A DNA stretch of 64,000 nt. Source: Phaseolus vulgaris. Its lineage: Eukaryota > Streptophyta > Magnoliopsida > Fabales > Fabaceae. Both the position numbers and the translations under genes were made by a program. The notes under the pieces are model-generated. The model made no database searches and was not told where the DNA came from. It saw only the letters and a program-made list of their open reading frames with translations. Shown here piece by piece: positions 1 to 9,109 of the stretch. Position 1 is the stretch's first letter. Each line of letters opens with the position of its first letter. Location: contig NC_023749.2 of NCBI RefSeq assembly GCF_000499845.2, forward strand, positions 16,832,786-16,896,785. Reading direction: 5' to 3'.

Positions 1-961
1 GGCTTCTTCCCTTATTTCTCCTGTCGTAAGGATAGCGAGTCCTTTGGTCTTTTCTGGCCGCCGCCGCCGTTTCCAGCACCCTCTGCGGCTGGATCCTGGT
101 CTGGGCGCGTGGCCTGGCGGGAGCCACGCTGCCTCTCTTCTCGGCGACTTCACTCTCGTCGGCGATGTGGGCCACCGCAAGTCGCCTGACTTCAGCAAAC
201 GTCGCTGGATGAGCCCTGATCAAGGCCTCGCAGAATGGCCCTGGCTGCACGCCCTTCTTGAAGGCATAGACCAGCATTTCTTCATCCTTGGCTGGCGATC
301 TGACCATCTGCGCTCCGAAGCGATTGAGGTAGTCTCTGAGGGACTCCCCATGGTACTGCCTTATATCAAACAGATCATAGGACACCCTGGGCGGTGCCTT
401 ATTCACAATGTACTGCTCGACAAAGATTTTCGAGAACTGTTGAAAATTGGTTATGTGGCCGTTAGGCAGGCTCACAAACCACTCCATCGCCGTTCCCTGG
501 AGCGTGCTCACGAACATCTTGCAGTAGACGGCGTCTGACCCTCCCGACAGCATCATCTGCGTGTGGAACGTGGTCAGATGAGCCTCTGGATCCTCCACGC
601 CGGTAAAGACAGCCTTAACCGGAACCACGCTCGTGGGAATAGGCGTGTCGGTAATCGCCTGAACAAAAGGCATTGGGAAAACACGAGGTGGCGTCGACGG
701 CGCCACCTCTTCAGCAGAAGAACGTCCTTGCTGCTCCTGAAGAGCTCGACGCAGCTCCTCAGTTACCTTGCTGAGCTCCTCGTTCCTGGCGCGAGAGGCG
801 ACCAGGTCCTCATGTATCCTCGCCTGCTCTACGCGCGAGGCTTCCACAGTTGCCTGCAACGAGCGCATCATCTCTGCCATCTGCGCCATGGTCATGGTGG
901 CGTCGCCTTCAGCAGCGACAGGCGCCACGGGACTGGAACGATTGCTTCTCATTTTTCTCAT
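1..961 (-). CDS. gag: T1 Gag polyprotein (N-terminal 320 residues, open at window edge)
   Basis: Structural Gag protein, which in this family packages element RNA in cytoplasmic particles. The ATG is at 961-959 on the minus strand and the frame stays open to base 1 with no stop, about 320 codons. It opens with a heptad-rich, probably coiled-coil stretch (about residues 25-85), then a proline-rich linker ending in a FPMPF motif, then the conserved Gag core containing GVEDPEAHL, HTQMMLSGGSDAVYCK and YDLFDIRQYHGESL, and a basic tail. The equivalent T3 gag has several frameshifts, so this copy is the best preserved gag here. A second in-frame ATG lies three codons downstream, so the exact start is uncertain. 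The zinc-finger and protease part would lie to the left of the window. Confidence 0.88.
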   Translation of the reverse strand, partial: MRKMRSNRSSPVAPVAAEGDATMTMAQMAEMMRSLQATVEASRVEQARIHEDLVASRARNEELSKVTEELRRALQEQQGRSSAEEVAPSTPPRVFPMPFVQAITDTPIPTSVVPVKAVFTGVEDPEAHLTTFHTQMMLSGGSDAVYCKMFVSTLQGTAMEWFVSLPNGHITNFQQFSKIFVEQYIVNKAPPRVSYDLFDIRQYHGESLRDYLNRFGAQMVRSPAKDEEMLVYAFKKGVQPGPFCEALIRAHPATFAEVRRLAVAHIADESEVAEKRGSVAPARPRAQTRIQPQRVLETAAAARKDQRTRYPYDRRNKGRS

Positions 962-1344
962 TAACTTCAGCGAACCACAAGAATACAGCAAACAACACTT
1001 CAACCACGATCGAATTAGCGATCAATCGGAGAAAACTCAAGAACTGCGCAAAAACTCAAGAACACCGCAAACCTTCGAAGAAACCACAACTTCACCAAAA
1101 ACCACCGTTTCCCCGCGAACAGCCAAACAAACGAAAGAACTCGAACTTCCACCGAACAGATTACGCGTAAACAGCAGAAAACCTTACTCCACCGATCAAA
1201 AAGCCAAACGAACGGTTCAAAACGCAGATTCACCGAACGAAACTCAAAGAAACTGCGAACGACGGTTGCACCAGCACACAACCACGCCGAAAACCTCGAA
1301 AACTTCCACGAACTCACGCTGTGGATGGGAGCAAGTTTTACACG
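962..1344 (-). other. T1 untranslated leader between PBS and gag
   Basis: About 380 bases between the primer binding site and the gag ATG. Long overlapping open frames here (for example 1015-1434) have no family resemblance and look incidental. It is longer than the T3 leader (about 135 bases). I see no coding sequence in it. Confidence 0.6.
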
Positions 1345-1362
1345 GCCCCACGGTGGGCGCCT
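1345..1362 (-). other. T1 primer binding site
   Basis: On the minus strand the LTR end is followed by two bases and then AGGCGCCCACCGTGGGGC. This matches the TGGCGCCCACCGTGGGGC seen at the same place in T3, T4, T6 and T8 except for the first base. The TGG start is what complementarity to a tRNA CCA end requires. I do not assign the tRNA species. Confidence 0.85.
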
Positions 1363-1364
1363 GA

Positions 1365-2180
1365 TGATCCTGCCTGTTGACCGGAACGCTAGAGAATGCC
1401 TCGTCAAAGGATCGACGTGCGCACCGCTTCTCACCTTCGTTCCTCTCCGGGATCTACTTCAAGAACCTGCAAAGAAACGATACGGCGCCGCTGCGGCCGA
1501 TCGCACTCCGACGCTCAAGTCAGTGACGGTATCACCAAAAACTGAGAGAACTAGAACCGTGCAAATCCTCTCTCACCAACAGCTCTATCACTCGCAAGCG
1601 TAAAGTGTATGAACTGAACGTGCGTACCTCAGAAAGTTTGTTAAGAACTCTTATATACCTGGTGGCTTTCTCTCTCCTGGCAGTTACAGACTTGGACACG
1701 TGGCTCGCATCCAACTGTACACGTGCCATCATCTGGAGGCTCCCTGACTTGGCGCCGCTTCTGCTCTCATTTTGGCTAAGTTACTTATGCATGGTACTGC
1801 CTAGTGCATAGCTAACTTAGGAGTGCGATCTCTACTGGAACTGGCGAGTTAAGGCCTTCATACACCTTCCCTGTGGTCTCGCCGGCCGCCTTCATAATCT
1901 GCTTCTCCTTCATCTTCGGCGATGTGCTTGTTCTGGCGATATCCGACTGCTTAGTCGCCTGGGTCTACATCTGGCGACTTCATCTTCAACCTGGCGATCG
2001 CCCATTCTGGTGAGCTGGAAGTCGGAACACGCCAGCTTAACAACTGGCGACTACGCGTACCCCCCGACTTCCTTCCCTTCTTGCCAACCTGGCGCCTTGT
2101 CAACCAACCTGGCGCCTTGTCAACACGCCTACACTGTAGCAGGATGCCACGTCATCACACCCGACCACCAGGGCGGTACA
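1365..2180 (-). repeat. T1 5' LTR (816 bp)
   Basis: On the minus strand it begins TGTACCGCCCTGGTGG and ends CCGGCAGGATCA or similar, with terminal TG...CA. A TATA box (GTATATAAG) is at 1650-1658 on the minus strand. The U3 part has several TGGCGA-type words, as in T2 and T10. The same LTR type occurs as the solo LTR T10. The LTR drives element transcription toward lower coordinates. Confidence 0.9.
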
Positions 2181-4284
2181 TGTTATTTATGGCCCTACAA
2201 TCCGAACACATTCGCCATGTGCCATCCTTTTTTGGCACTAAGATGATAGGCATAGCACAAGGACTCATGCTATCTTGCACCCACCCTTTCTCAATCAAAG
2301 CCTCAACTTGTTGGCGAATTTCCTTGGTTTCACTTGGATTGGTCCTATATGCTGGACGATTTGGTAAAGAAGAGCCCGGTATCAAATCAATTTGGTGCTC
2401 AATCCCTCTCAAAGGTGGAAGTCCATTTGGAGGATCTTGAAACACATCTTGGAACTCTTCTACCAAATTTTCCAAGCAATGAGAACTATCAACAAGTGAT
2501 TCTACTCTAAGAGTTCTAGGGATGGCTAAAAAAAGAGGATGATGAGCCACTATTTCCCTTTCAATTTCACGCCTAGACACAAGGAATGTAGGCTTAGAAC
2601 TCTTATCTTTTTTATCTTTTTCACTCTCCCTCTTTTTCTTCATGATAACTTGGTCCTCATGGACTTCTCTTGGAGAGAGAGATTTTAAAGTAACCTTGTG
2701 ACCATGGAATTCAAAAGATAGTTTGTTGGTAAAGCCATCATGTAAAACTTTTCTATCAAATTGCCAAGGCCTTCCCAAAAGAACATGAGTAGCTTCCATG
2801 GGCACAACATCACATAATACCTCATCTTTGTATTTTCCAATGGAGAAATGGATGAGGACTTGTTTATTAACAATTATTTCTCCTACTTCACTAAGCCATT
2901 GTAATTTGTAGGGCTTTGTATGAGAGATAGTAGGCAATCCAAGCTTATCTACTACTCTTGTACTAGCCACATTTGCACAACTACCCCCATCCACTATCAA
3001 GGAACAAATGTTGTTTTGAATAAGACATCTTGTATGGAAAATATTTTCCCTTTGACTTTCATCAAAAGGTTGTGAAACTTGTCCAAGAAGTCTTCTCACA
3101 ACTAACAAGTCCCCTTCAAGTGGACATTCACTCTCTTCCTCACTAGATGCATGAGAATGCAATGAATGCTTAGGAGAATCCGAATCATGCTCACTAACTA
3201 CAATGCCCTCATGCATGTACATACTTCGTTTGGAAGGACAATTTGCAGCAATATGACCATAACCCATACATTTAAAGCATTTAGTATTAGATGTTCTAGT
3301 GGGAGACTTTGGTCTAGAAGTTGATGGCTTAGATTCCTTGGGTTTGAAAGAAGAATCTTTGGAAGGATGTTTAGAAAAAGAAGTTTTGTTTCTCCAAGAC
3401 TTGGAGTAGTATCCATCATTGGAAGCATTTTTAAAAGAGTTTTTCTTTGCAAGTTGGGCTTCCACCTTCATTGCAAGATGAACTAAAGAGCCCAATGATG
3501 AATACTCTTGTAACTCAACAATGTCTTGAATATCCTTCCTAAGACCACTCACAAACCTAGCAACCATGGCTTCTTCACTTTCTTCTAATTCAATTTTAAG
3601 CACAAGCGTCTCAAGCTCCTTATAATATTCATCCACATTTAGCGTGCCTTGTTGAAATCGTTGGAGTCTCAACATGAGGTCTTTCCTAAAATGTGGGGGC
3701 ACAAACCTAGCGCGCATGTGATCCTTTAAAGAGTTCCAAGAGTCCACAGGAGGACCCTTGTGATAGATAATGTCCTTTACAATTCCATGCCACCATTTCA
3801 TGGCATAATCACTAAACTCTAGGGTGGCTAGCTTGAGCTTATGCTCATCTTGGATCTCATGGATCTCAAAAATTTGTTCACACTTAGCCTCCCAATCTAA
3901 ATATACATTTGGATCACTAGAACCATTAAAACAAGGTAACTTGACCGAAGGAAGCTTGGACTTTGCATCATGATAGAAGCCATTGCCGTAGTGAATTCTT
4001 TCCCCTTGGTGATGATGTCTTTGTCCATGGACTTGGGGTGGAGGTCTCCTTCTCCTATGCTCATCTTCACGGCCAACATCATTTGAAGAAGCTCTTGAAG
4101 ATGGTCTATGAGAATGATGTCCATCATGGATAGAAGGAGATGGTCTAGCTTGTTGGACCTCCATCTTTTGCATTTTCTCCTCCAACCGTCTAATTGTTCT
4201 TTGAGCTTCATGTAATTCACCAAGAATTGAAGCTTTGGAAGGAGAATTCTGCTTGTAGGATGCATCACTTGAAAATCCAGCCAT
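2181..4284 (-). CDS. gag-pol: R1 Gag-protease-reverse transcriptase, cut short by T1
   Basis: Single open frame of about 700 codons starting at the ATG at 4284. Order: an N-terminal coiled coil (about residues 20-45), a retrotransposon Gag domain (about 120-270, with the KWWHG and RLQRFQQGT motifs), a CCHC zinc knuckle CFKCMGYGHIAANC (about 334-347), an aspartic protease with the active-site word IVDGGS (about 428-433), and the start of RT with LVPKKDGTWRMCSDCRAINN. The frame then enters the T1 LTR, so the last 8-9 residues of the open frame are not element protein. The catalytic YxDD part of RT, RNase H and integrase are absent. No internal stop or frameshift is visible. The initiator-Met-like PBS and the gag-pol single frame suggest a chromovirus. 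The exact clade is uncertain. Confidence 0.88.
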
Positions 4285-5617
4285 TTGTAATTAAAAACAG
4301 CAAACACACAAAACAGCAAACAAGTTAAAAAATTAGCAAAAACAGTGAGCTTTGCAATTGAAACTGCCGAAGGGAAATGAGGTAGAAAAAGAGGTCACTC
4401 TCAAAGAAATAATGTTCTTGCACCAATCTGATCTTGAGGCCTTGGAATCCTCAAATGAAAGATGTCAAAGCAAGCACACCAATCTCAAAAGAAACCACCA
4501 CAAAACCAATGAAACAATAAAGACAAACAAGAAAAGGTATAAGCAAAGAAAGGTAATTGCAAAAGGAAAACTATATGTGAGACAAACTCAAAGAGTAAGA
4601 ATGAAAGACAATCAAGAAAATAAAGAACTCAATGAGAAAAGTAGGCACACAAAAGAATACTTAAGGAAAAGTTCTAGAGTAGATGAAGAAAACAAAAAAT
4701 TAGCTACTGGAATTTTTTTTTTTTTTTAAAAGGCAAACTGTGCTTGATATTCACTGATTTAACTGGAATGATGTAGAGCGAACTGGACTATGAAATTTAA
4801 ACCACAGAAACTTCAAGATGTTAACTCAATAATGGCACTGGAATCAATTAAAAACAGTAAGCCAATTGAGAGAAATAAATTTTTCAAAATCGCTGCCAGA
4901 TTACCGTATTTTTTTCGGCAGAATTGTACACTTTTTTTTATTTTATTTATCATTTTTTGTGTACTTCGTATTTTTGAATGATTCTTTTTTCTATATTCTT
5001 CTAACACTTTGAATATCTCAAATCCAGAATTTCAGAATTTTCCAGTAAGTAAATCAATTGCAATAAGGAAAAACAGTAAGCACTTTTTTTCAGAAACAGA
5101 GGAATCCTAATAGGAATAAAAAAACAGGATGATGAACTAGCAAAGACATAATAGAAAATGATGTATTGGAACTTGTATAGGTCTAGAATACAAGTATGAA
5201 CTCAATTCTAAAAAGAAAAGGCACAAAGGATCAACATCAATTCAGAAAATTATATGACACCAAAGCAAGAAACAATCAAAACAATAAAAGTACTACTAGA
5301 AGTAATGACAAATATGGAATAACATGACTAAGACAAAACTTGACATGATTACAAAATTAAAAGACACATCACAAATTTTAACAACAAGTGAAAGGAAGCT
5401 TAAGGTAAACTCTAGGAAGGATAATGCCATTCCAAAAGAGCAACCATACTCATAAGAATTATGAGTGCCATAAACCTTTTCACAAGCACTTGGTGTTAAA
5501 AAAAAAAACAGCAAGAATACTCAATTAAAATTCTAAAACAGAAACTTAAATTGCAAGAAAAATTAAAGAGCTCTTGAAATTAAAGTGCACACAACTCAAC
5601 AATTAAACAAGAAGAAC
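4285..5617 (-). other. R1 AT-rich untranslated leader
   Basis: About 1.3 kb, very A-rich on the plus strand, between the PBS and the gag ATG. It has a T homopolymer near 4710-4727 and no open frame that resembles a known protein. Small ORFs here are short and low-complexity. It resembles the sequence around 25580-25990 next to the R2 LTR only loosely. Confidence 0.6.
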
Positions 5618-5635
5618 CTAAGACTCATGATACCA
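5618..5635 (-). other. R1 primer binding site, initiator-Met tRNA type
   Basis: Two bases after the LTR end the minus strand reads TGGTATCATGAGTCTTAG. Its first eight bases match the TGGTATCAGAGC primer site that many plant chromoviruses and copia elements use for initiator methionine tRNA. Confidence 0.75.
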
Positions 5636-5637
5636 CA

Positions 5638-6595
5638 TGATGTGATTCCAATAGCCATATAGAGAAAGGTTCTTGACCTTCTTAGGAATCACCTTGAGTT
5701 GGACATTATAGAGGCACTTTTCTTAGATTTGGATCATTGTTCTAAGACAAGAACTCACCAAAAACTAGTACCAAATCCCAAACTCATTTGGATGAACCAA
5801 TTTTAGTCAAATTGAACCGAACAAAAGAGTAAGAAAAGCAAAGGAACAGGATGAATGGACTGAAATATAAAACTGCCGAACCAAAACTCATAAAAAAACA
5901 GCAAGAACACCAAACCAAAACTCAAGAACACAAGCTAACAAAAACAATAGAAAGAGAAGAAAGGAAGGAGAAGAGAGTGCTCATGAAGATGGAAGAATGT
6001 TGGATGATCTCGCCACTAGAAGTGTGGAATGCTCCTAGATGAGAGTGATGCCGCCGCTTGAGGACTCCAATGATCCATCAAGATAAGACTAGAGAAGAAG
6101 GCTCAAAGCTCTCCAAAGTTCACTCAAAATTTGAGTAGAGTTTTCTTAGATTAATTCCAATCTGAATTTTACAAAGGAAGCACCTCTATTTATAGCCTAA
6201 GGTGCTGAAAAAATAGGTGGGAAATTTCAAATAAACTCATTTGAAATTCCCACCAAAAACAAGTCACATGGGAGGTGTGACCTTTTTCTACTATGACACC
6301 TCCCAAAAACTACACCTACACCTATCTACTAATACACCCCCCTCCTAAAGCTCCTAACTAAAGCCTAAAAGATGCTAAAACAAAAGAGGTTTCTAATGTT
6401 TCCCTCTAAGCACCTTCAACTAAAGAAATTACAAAAAGAGAAAATAAATGTCCTCTAGCTCCCAAAGCTTTGAACATGCTTCTTGTAATCCTTTGAGGTG
6501 GACTTTGACCTCCATGGGCGTCCTCCATTTGTGCCTCCACCTCTTCTTGATCTTGTTGATTGGCCTCCATGTCCTCTTGAGCTTGATCTCCATCA
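5638..6595 (-). repeat. R1 5' LTR (958 bp)
   Basis: On the minus strand it starts TGATGGAGATCAAGCTCAAG and ends GGAATCACATCA. The boundaries are fixed by comparison with solo LTR R4 (44678-45703), which is TSD-flanked. A TATA box (TATAAATAG) lies at 6186-6194. The 5-base flank at 6596-6600 is CTACT; its partner is outside the window. Confidence 0.92.
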
Positions 6596-7565
6596 CTACT
6601 GGCCAACAATGAGGGAGGACTGCAAGAGGTATGCACAGTGTTGCAAGCAATGTCAGCAGCACGCCGATTGGCACAAAGCGCCTCCAGAAGAGTTAAAGTC
6701 GATTTACAGCCCGTGGCCGTTTCATACGTGGCGAATTGACATTCTGGGACCTTTCCCATTGGCGATCAGGCAGATGAAGTACTTGGTGGTGGCGATTGAA
6801 TACTTCACCAAGTGGATCGAAGCAGAACCAGTAGCCCAGATCACCGCACACAAGATCGAGAGCTTCGCATGGAAGAACATCGTGTGCCGGTTTGGTGTGC
6901 CTAAGTGCCTGGTGTCAGACAACGGGACTCAGTTTGCAAGTCACCTGCTGAAGAAGTTGTGCGAAGAGGTGGGAATTCAGCAGGTGTTTGCATCCGTCGA
7001 GCACCCTCAGACAAATGGCCAAGTAGAGTCCACCAATCGGGTGTTGCTAAGAGGCTTGAAGAGAAGGCTAGAGAAAGCCAAGGGATCGTGGGCTGAGGAG
7101 GTACCCCGCATAGTTTGGGCGTACCACACCACCGAGCAGTCAGGAACCCATGAGACCCCGTTCAGCTTGGTCTATGGATGTGATGCAATGATTCCAGTGG
7201 AAATCCAGGAGAGCTCGCCGAGATTCCAGAACTTTGTAGCGGAAGACTCGAATGAAGAGAGAAGGTTGAATCTGGATTTGCTGGATGAGGTCAGGGAGGA
7301 GGCGAGAGTAAAAGCCGAGGCAGTGAAAAGGAGGATTGAACGAAGGTATAACTCGGAGGTGATGCCAAGGCAGTTTAAAGAGGGCGACCTGGTGATGAGG
7401 AAGGCCCACCAGTACGAGATGGAAAACAAGTTATCGTCTAAGTGGACAGGACCGTTCAGAATAACCGAGGCGCTCGGGAACGGTGCCTACCGCCTAGAGA
7501 CATTGGAAGGAGGGGCGATTCCTCGCACTTGGAACGCTACACACCTCAAGTTATATTACAGTTAA
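6596..7565 (+). CDS. pol: T2 integrase, C-terminal part of Pol
   Basis: Integrase inserts element cDNA into chromosomes. The visible frame begins at the R1 junction with YWPTMREDCKRYAQ; upstream open codons (from 6498) belong to the R1 LTR and are spurious. Seen here: the CxxC of the HHCC zinc finger (CKQC near 6646), the catalytic core with D in DILGPFP, D in VSDNGTQF and E in HPQTNGQVEST, and a C-terminal region with KWTGPFR resembling the Ty3/gypsy GPF/Y module. The frame ends at TAA (7563-7565). The D,D(35)E residues and the stop are intact, unlike the T3 and T9 copies. RT and RNase H lie outside the window to the left. Confidence 0.92.
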
Positions 7566-7617
7566 AGCTTTGTAAGTAAAAACGAACATGAAAAGATTTG
7601 CAAGCTTTCTGTTAAAA

Positions 7618-7690
7618 CAGTTTGAAGGGGGCACTCTTTTTTCCCTAAGGAGGGTTTTTAATGAGGCCACCCAATAAAGAAGAGTTTTCA
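7618..7690 (+). promoter_or_regulatory. Conserved post-pol block with G-run and AATAAAG
   Basis: GAAGGGGGCACTCTTTTTTC, then a CCCTAAGGAGGG stretch, then ATGAGGCC and CCCAATAAAGAAGAG. Nearly the same block follows the pol stop in T3 (18655-18720), T8 (47410-47475) and T9 (60503-60565). It could be a second polypurine tract, a polyadenylation signal or an end signal for the antisense gene. The function is inferred only from conservation. Confidence 0.55.
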
Positions 7691-8090
7691 AAATTTAAAG
7701 TTTCTAAGATTGCATGCTTGTTGTTTTGAGAGTTTTAGAAAAAGACCTTATCACTCGTACGTGATTCAAGGCAAGTTTAAAGTTATGCTGCATGCTTTCT
7801 AAAGAAAAGTTTTAAAGTCCCCATCGCTTTTCAGCGATTGGCGGCATCAGTTAAAGTTTAAAGTCCTCATCGTATTTCAGCGATCGGAGGCACCAGCAAT
7901 GACTAAAGACCCCAGCGCTCTCGTGCGTTTGGAGGCGAGAAAAGAAAAGACCTCCTCGCCCTCGAGCGAGTGCAGGCAAGAAAAGAAAATACCTCCTCGC
8001 CCTTGAGCGAGTGCAGGCGAGAAAGAGAAAAAGTCCTCAGTGCATCCAGGGGGGAGGAGATGTACACCCTGGGCAACTTGAGGCACTAGA

Positions 8091-8312
8091 TAAAAGTCCT
8101 TCTCGCCGTCGAGCGAGTTCAGGCCAGATAAAGTCCTTCTCGCCGTCGAGCGAGTTCAGGCCAGATAAAGTCCTTCTCGCCGTCGAGCGAGTTCAGGCAA
8201 GATAAAATCCTTCTCGCCGTCGAGCGAGTTCAGGCAAGATAAAGCCCTTCTCGCCGTCGAGCGAGTTCAGGCAAGATAAAGTCCTTCTCGCCGTCGAGCG
8301 AGTTCAGGCGAG
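8091..8312 (+). repeat. 37-bp tandem array, six units
   Basis: Six nearly identical 37-base units built on AGATAAAGTCCTTCTCGCC followed by GTCGAGCGAGTTCAGGCA. The period is measured from successive TCTCGCCGTC words at 8101, 8138 and 8175. Each unit contains a short inverted repeat (CTCGCCGTCGAGCGAG). There are no spacers, so it is not a CRISPR array. Confidence 0.9.
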
Positions 8313-9109
8313 AAAAAGTCCTTCTCACCTCAGAGTGAGTCCAGGCAAGATGAACTGAAGGGTCAGGGGTGTTCGTGACCTTAAACGGCGGGAAAGGAAG
8401 GAAAACACCCTTCCCCCTTTAAGTGAAACATCAATATTGACTTAGTAAGACCAAAGAAGACTTCCACGCTTGTGGGCGGTGTGAAGGCAGATAAAATCCT
8501 TCTCGTCTTGAACGAGTTCAGGTATGGCGTGAAGGGTGAAAGAAGTTAAAGAACAGCTAAGGTAGGTTCAAAGAGAACACCTCGCTATCCGGCTTATTAT
8601 TCTGAAACTCAGGGAGGTAGAGAAGGATCCGAAAGGCACCTCTACCCCCCAGATGAGGAAACAATAGCCAAGTTATGAAGGCAAAGAAAGCTTACATTGC
8701 CAGAACCCTAGGGCGATCTGAAGAATTCCAGGCGATGACAGGAGTAAAGGCTTACCTTGCCGGGCAGATCAGGTAAACTGTATTGTGATACCAGTTTAAG
8801 TTAAAACCTGCTGCCTAGTAAGTAGTTTATTGCCTTAAGTTTGCAAGTTACGTTAAATGTCATCGCTTGAAGGTTAATAAGTTGCTCAAGTTTTTACTTT
8901 GAGTTAACAGTTGATGAATTGATATAAGATTGATAGTTTGCTCGAGTTTAAAGCAGTGAGTAAACGGTTAAGCCCGAGGAATCGCTAAGTTAGTTTGTTT
9001 AAAGCGAGTTCTACAAGATAAGTTGATCAACCATACAGCGAGGGAGAAAGCAGATGAAGGTTAAAAAAGGCGAAGTAAACAAAGAAACGAGGTGCAAAAG
9101 CGGAAGATG

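Larger units (their letters stand above)
1..2180 (-). mobile_element. T1: Tat-lineage Ty3/gypsy element, 5' part
   Basis: The 5' end of a minus-strand LTR retrotransposon that leaves the window on the left. In minus-strand order it shows an LTR (2180 to 1365), a primer binding site, a leader and an open gag. It interrupts the reverse transcriptase of R1 at 2180/2181, so it is younger than R1. The base flanking the LTR start is followed by TGTTA (2181-2185), the expected target-site duplication; its partner lies outside the window. Confidence 0.9.
2181..6595 (-). mobile_element. R1: chromovirus-like Ty3/gypsy element, 5' half
   Basis: Minus-strand element with a 5' LTR at 5638-6595, a primer binding site, a long AT-rich leader and a gag-protease-RT frame that T1 truncates at 2181. 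It sits inside the integrase of T2 (junction 6595/6596). The rest of pol and the 3' LTR should lie beyond T1, outside the window. LTRs of this family occur three more times here (R2, R3, R4). Confidence 0.9.
7566..9109 (+). other. T2 post-pol noncoding region
   Basis: About 1.5 kb between the pol stop and the antisense gene. It starts with a conserved block (7618-7690), then the 37-bp array (8091-8312) and similar degenerate units with CTCGCC...GAGCGAGTNCAGGC inverted halves. An inverted repeat (CCAGGG around 8048, CCCTGGG around 8067) is shared with T3. I find no protein-coding signal. Confidence 0.7.

Noticed and set aside
44..1364. Plus-strand ORFs at the left end (44-538, 563-964, 768-1364)
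   Set aside because: They are opposite-strand shadows of T1 gag or lie in its leader, with no family features.
2155..2180. Last residues of the R1 gag-pol frame
   Set aside because: They are read from the T1 LTR, after the target-site junction.
4352..4981. Lysine-rich ORFs in the R1 leader
   Set aside because: Low-complexity translation of A-rich DNA between PBS and gag. No motif.
5638..6595. R1 LTR as a 3' LTR
   Set aside because: It is followed on its strand by a PBS and a leader leading to gag, not preceded by a polypurine tract.
6498..6596. Upstream extension of the T2 integrase frame
   Set aside because: These codons are inside the R1 LTR. The resemblance to integrase begins exactly at the LTR boundary.
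8091..8312. Possible CRISPR array
   Set aside because: Repeats are directly adjacent with no unique spacers, in a plant retroelement context.
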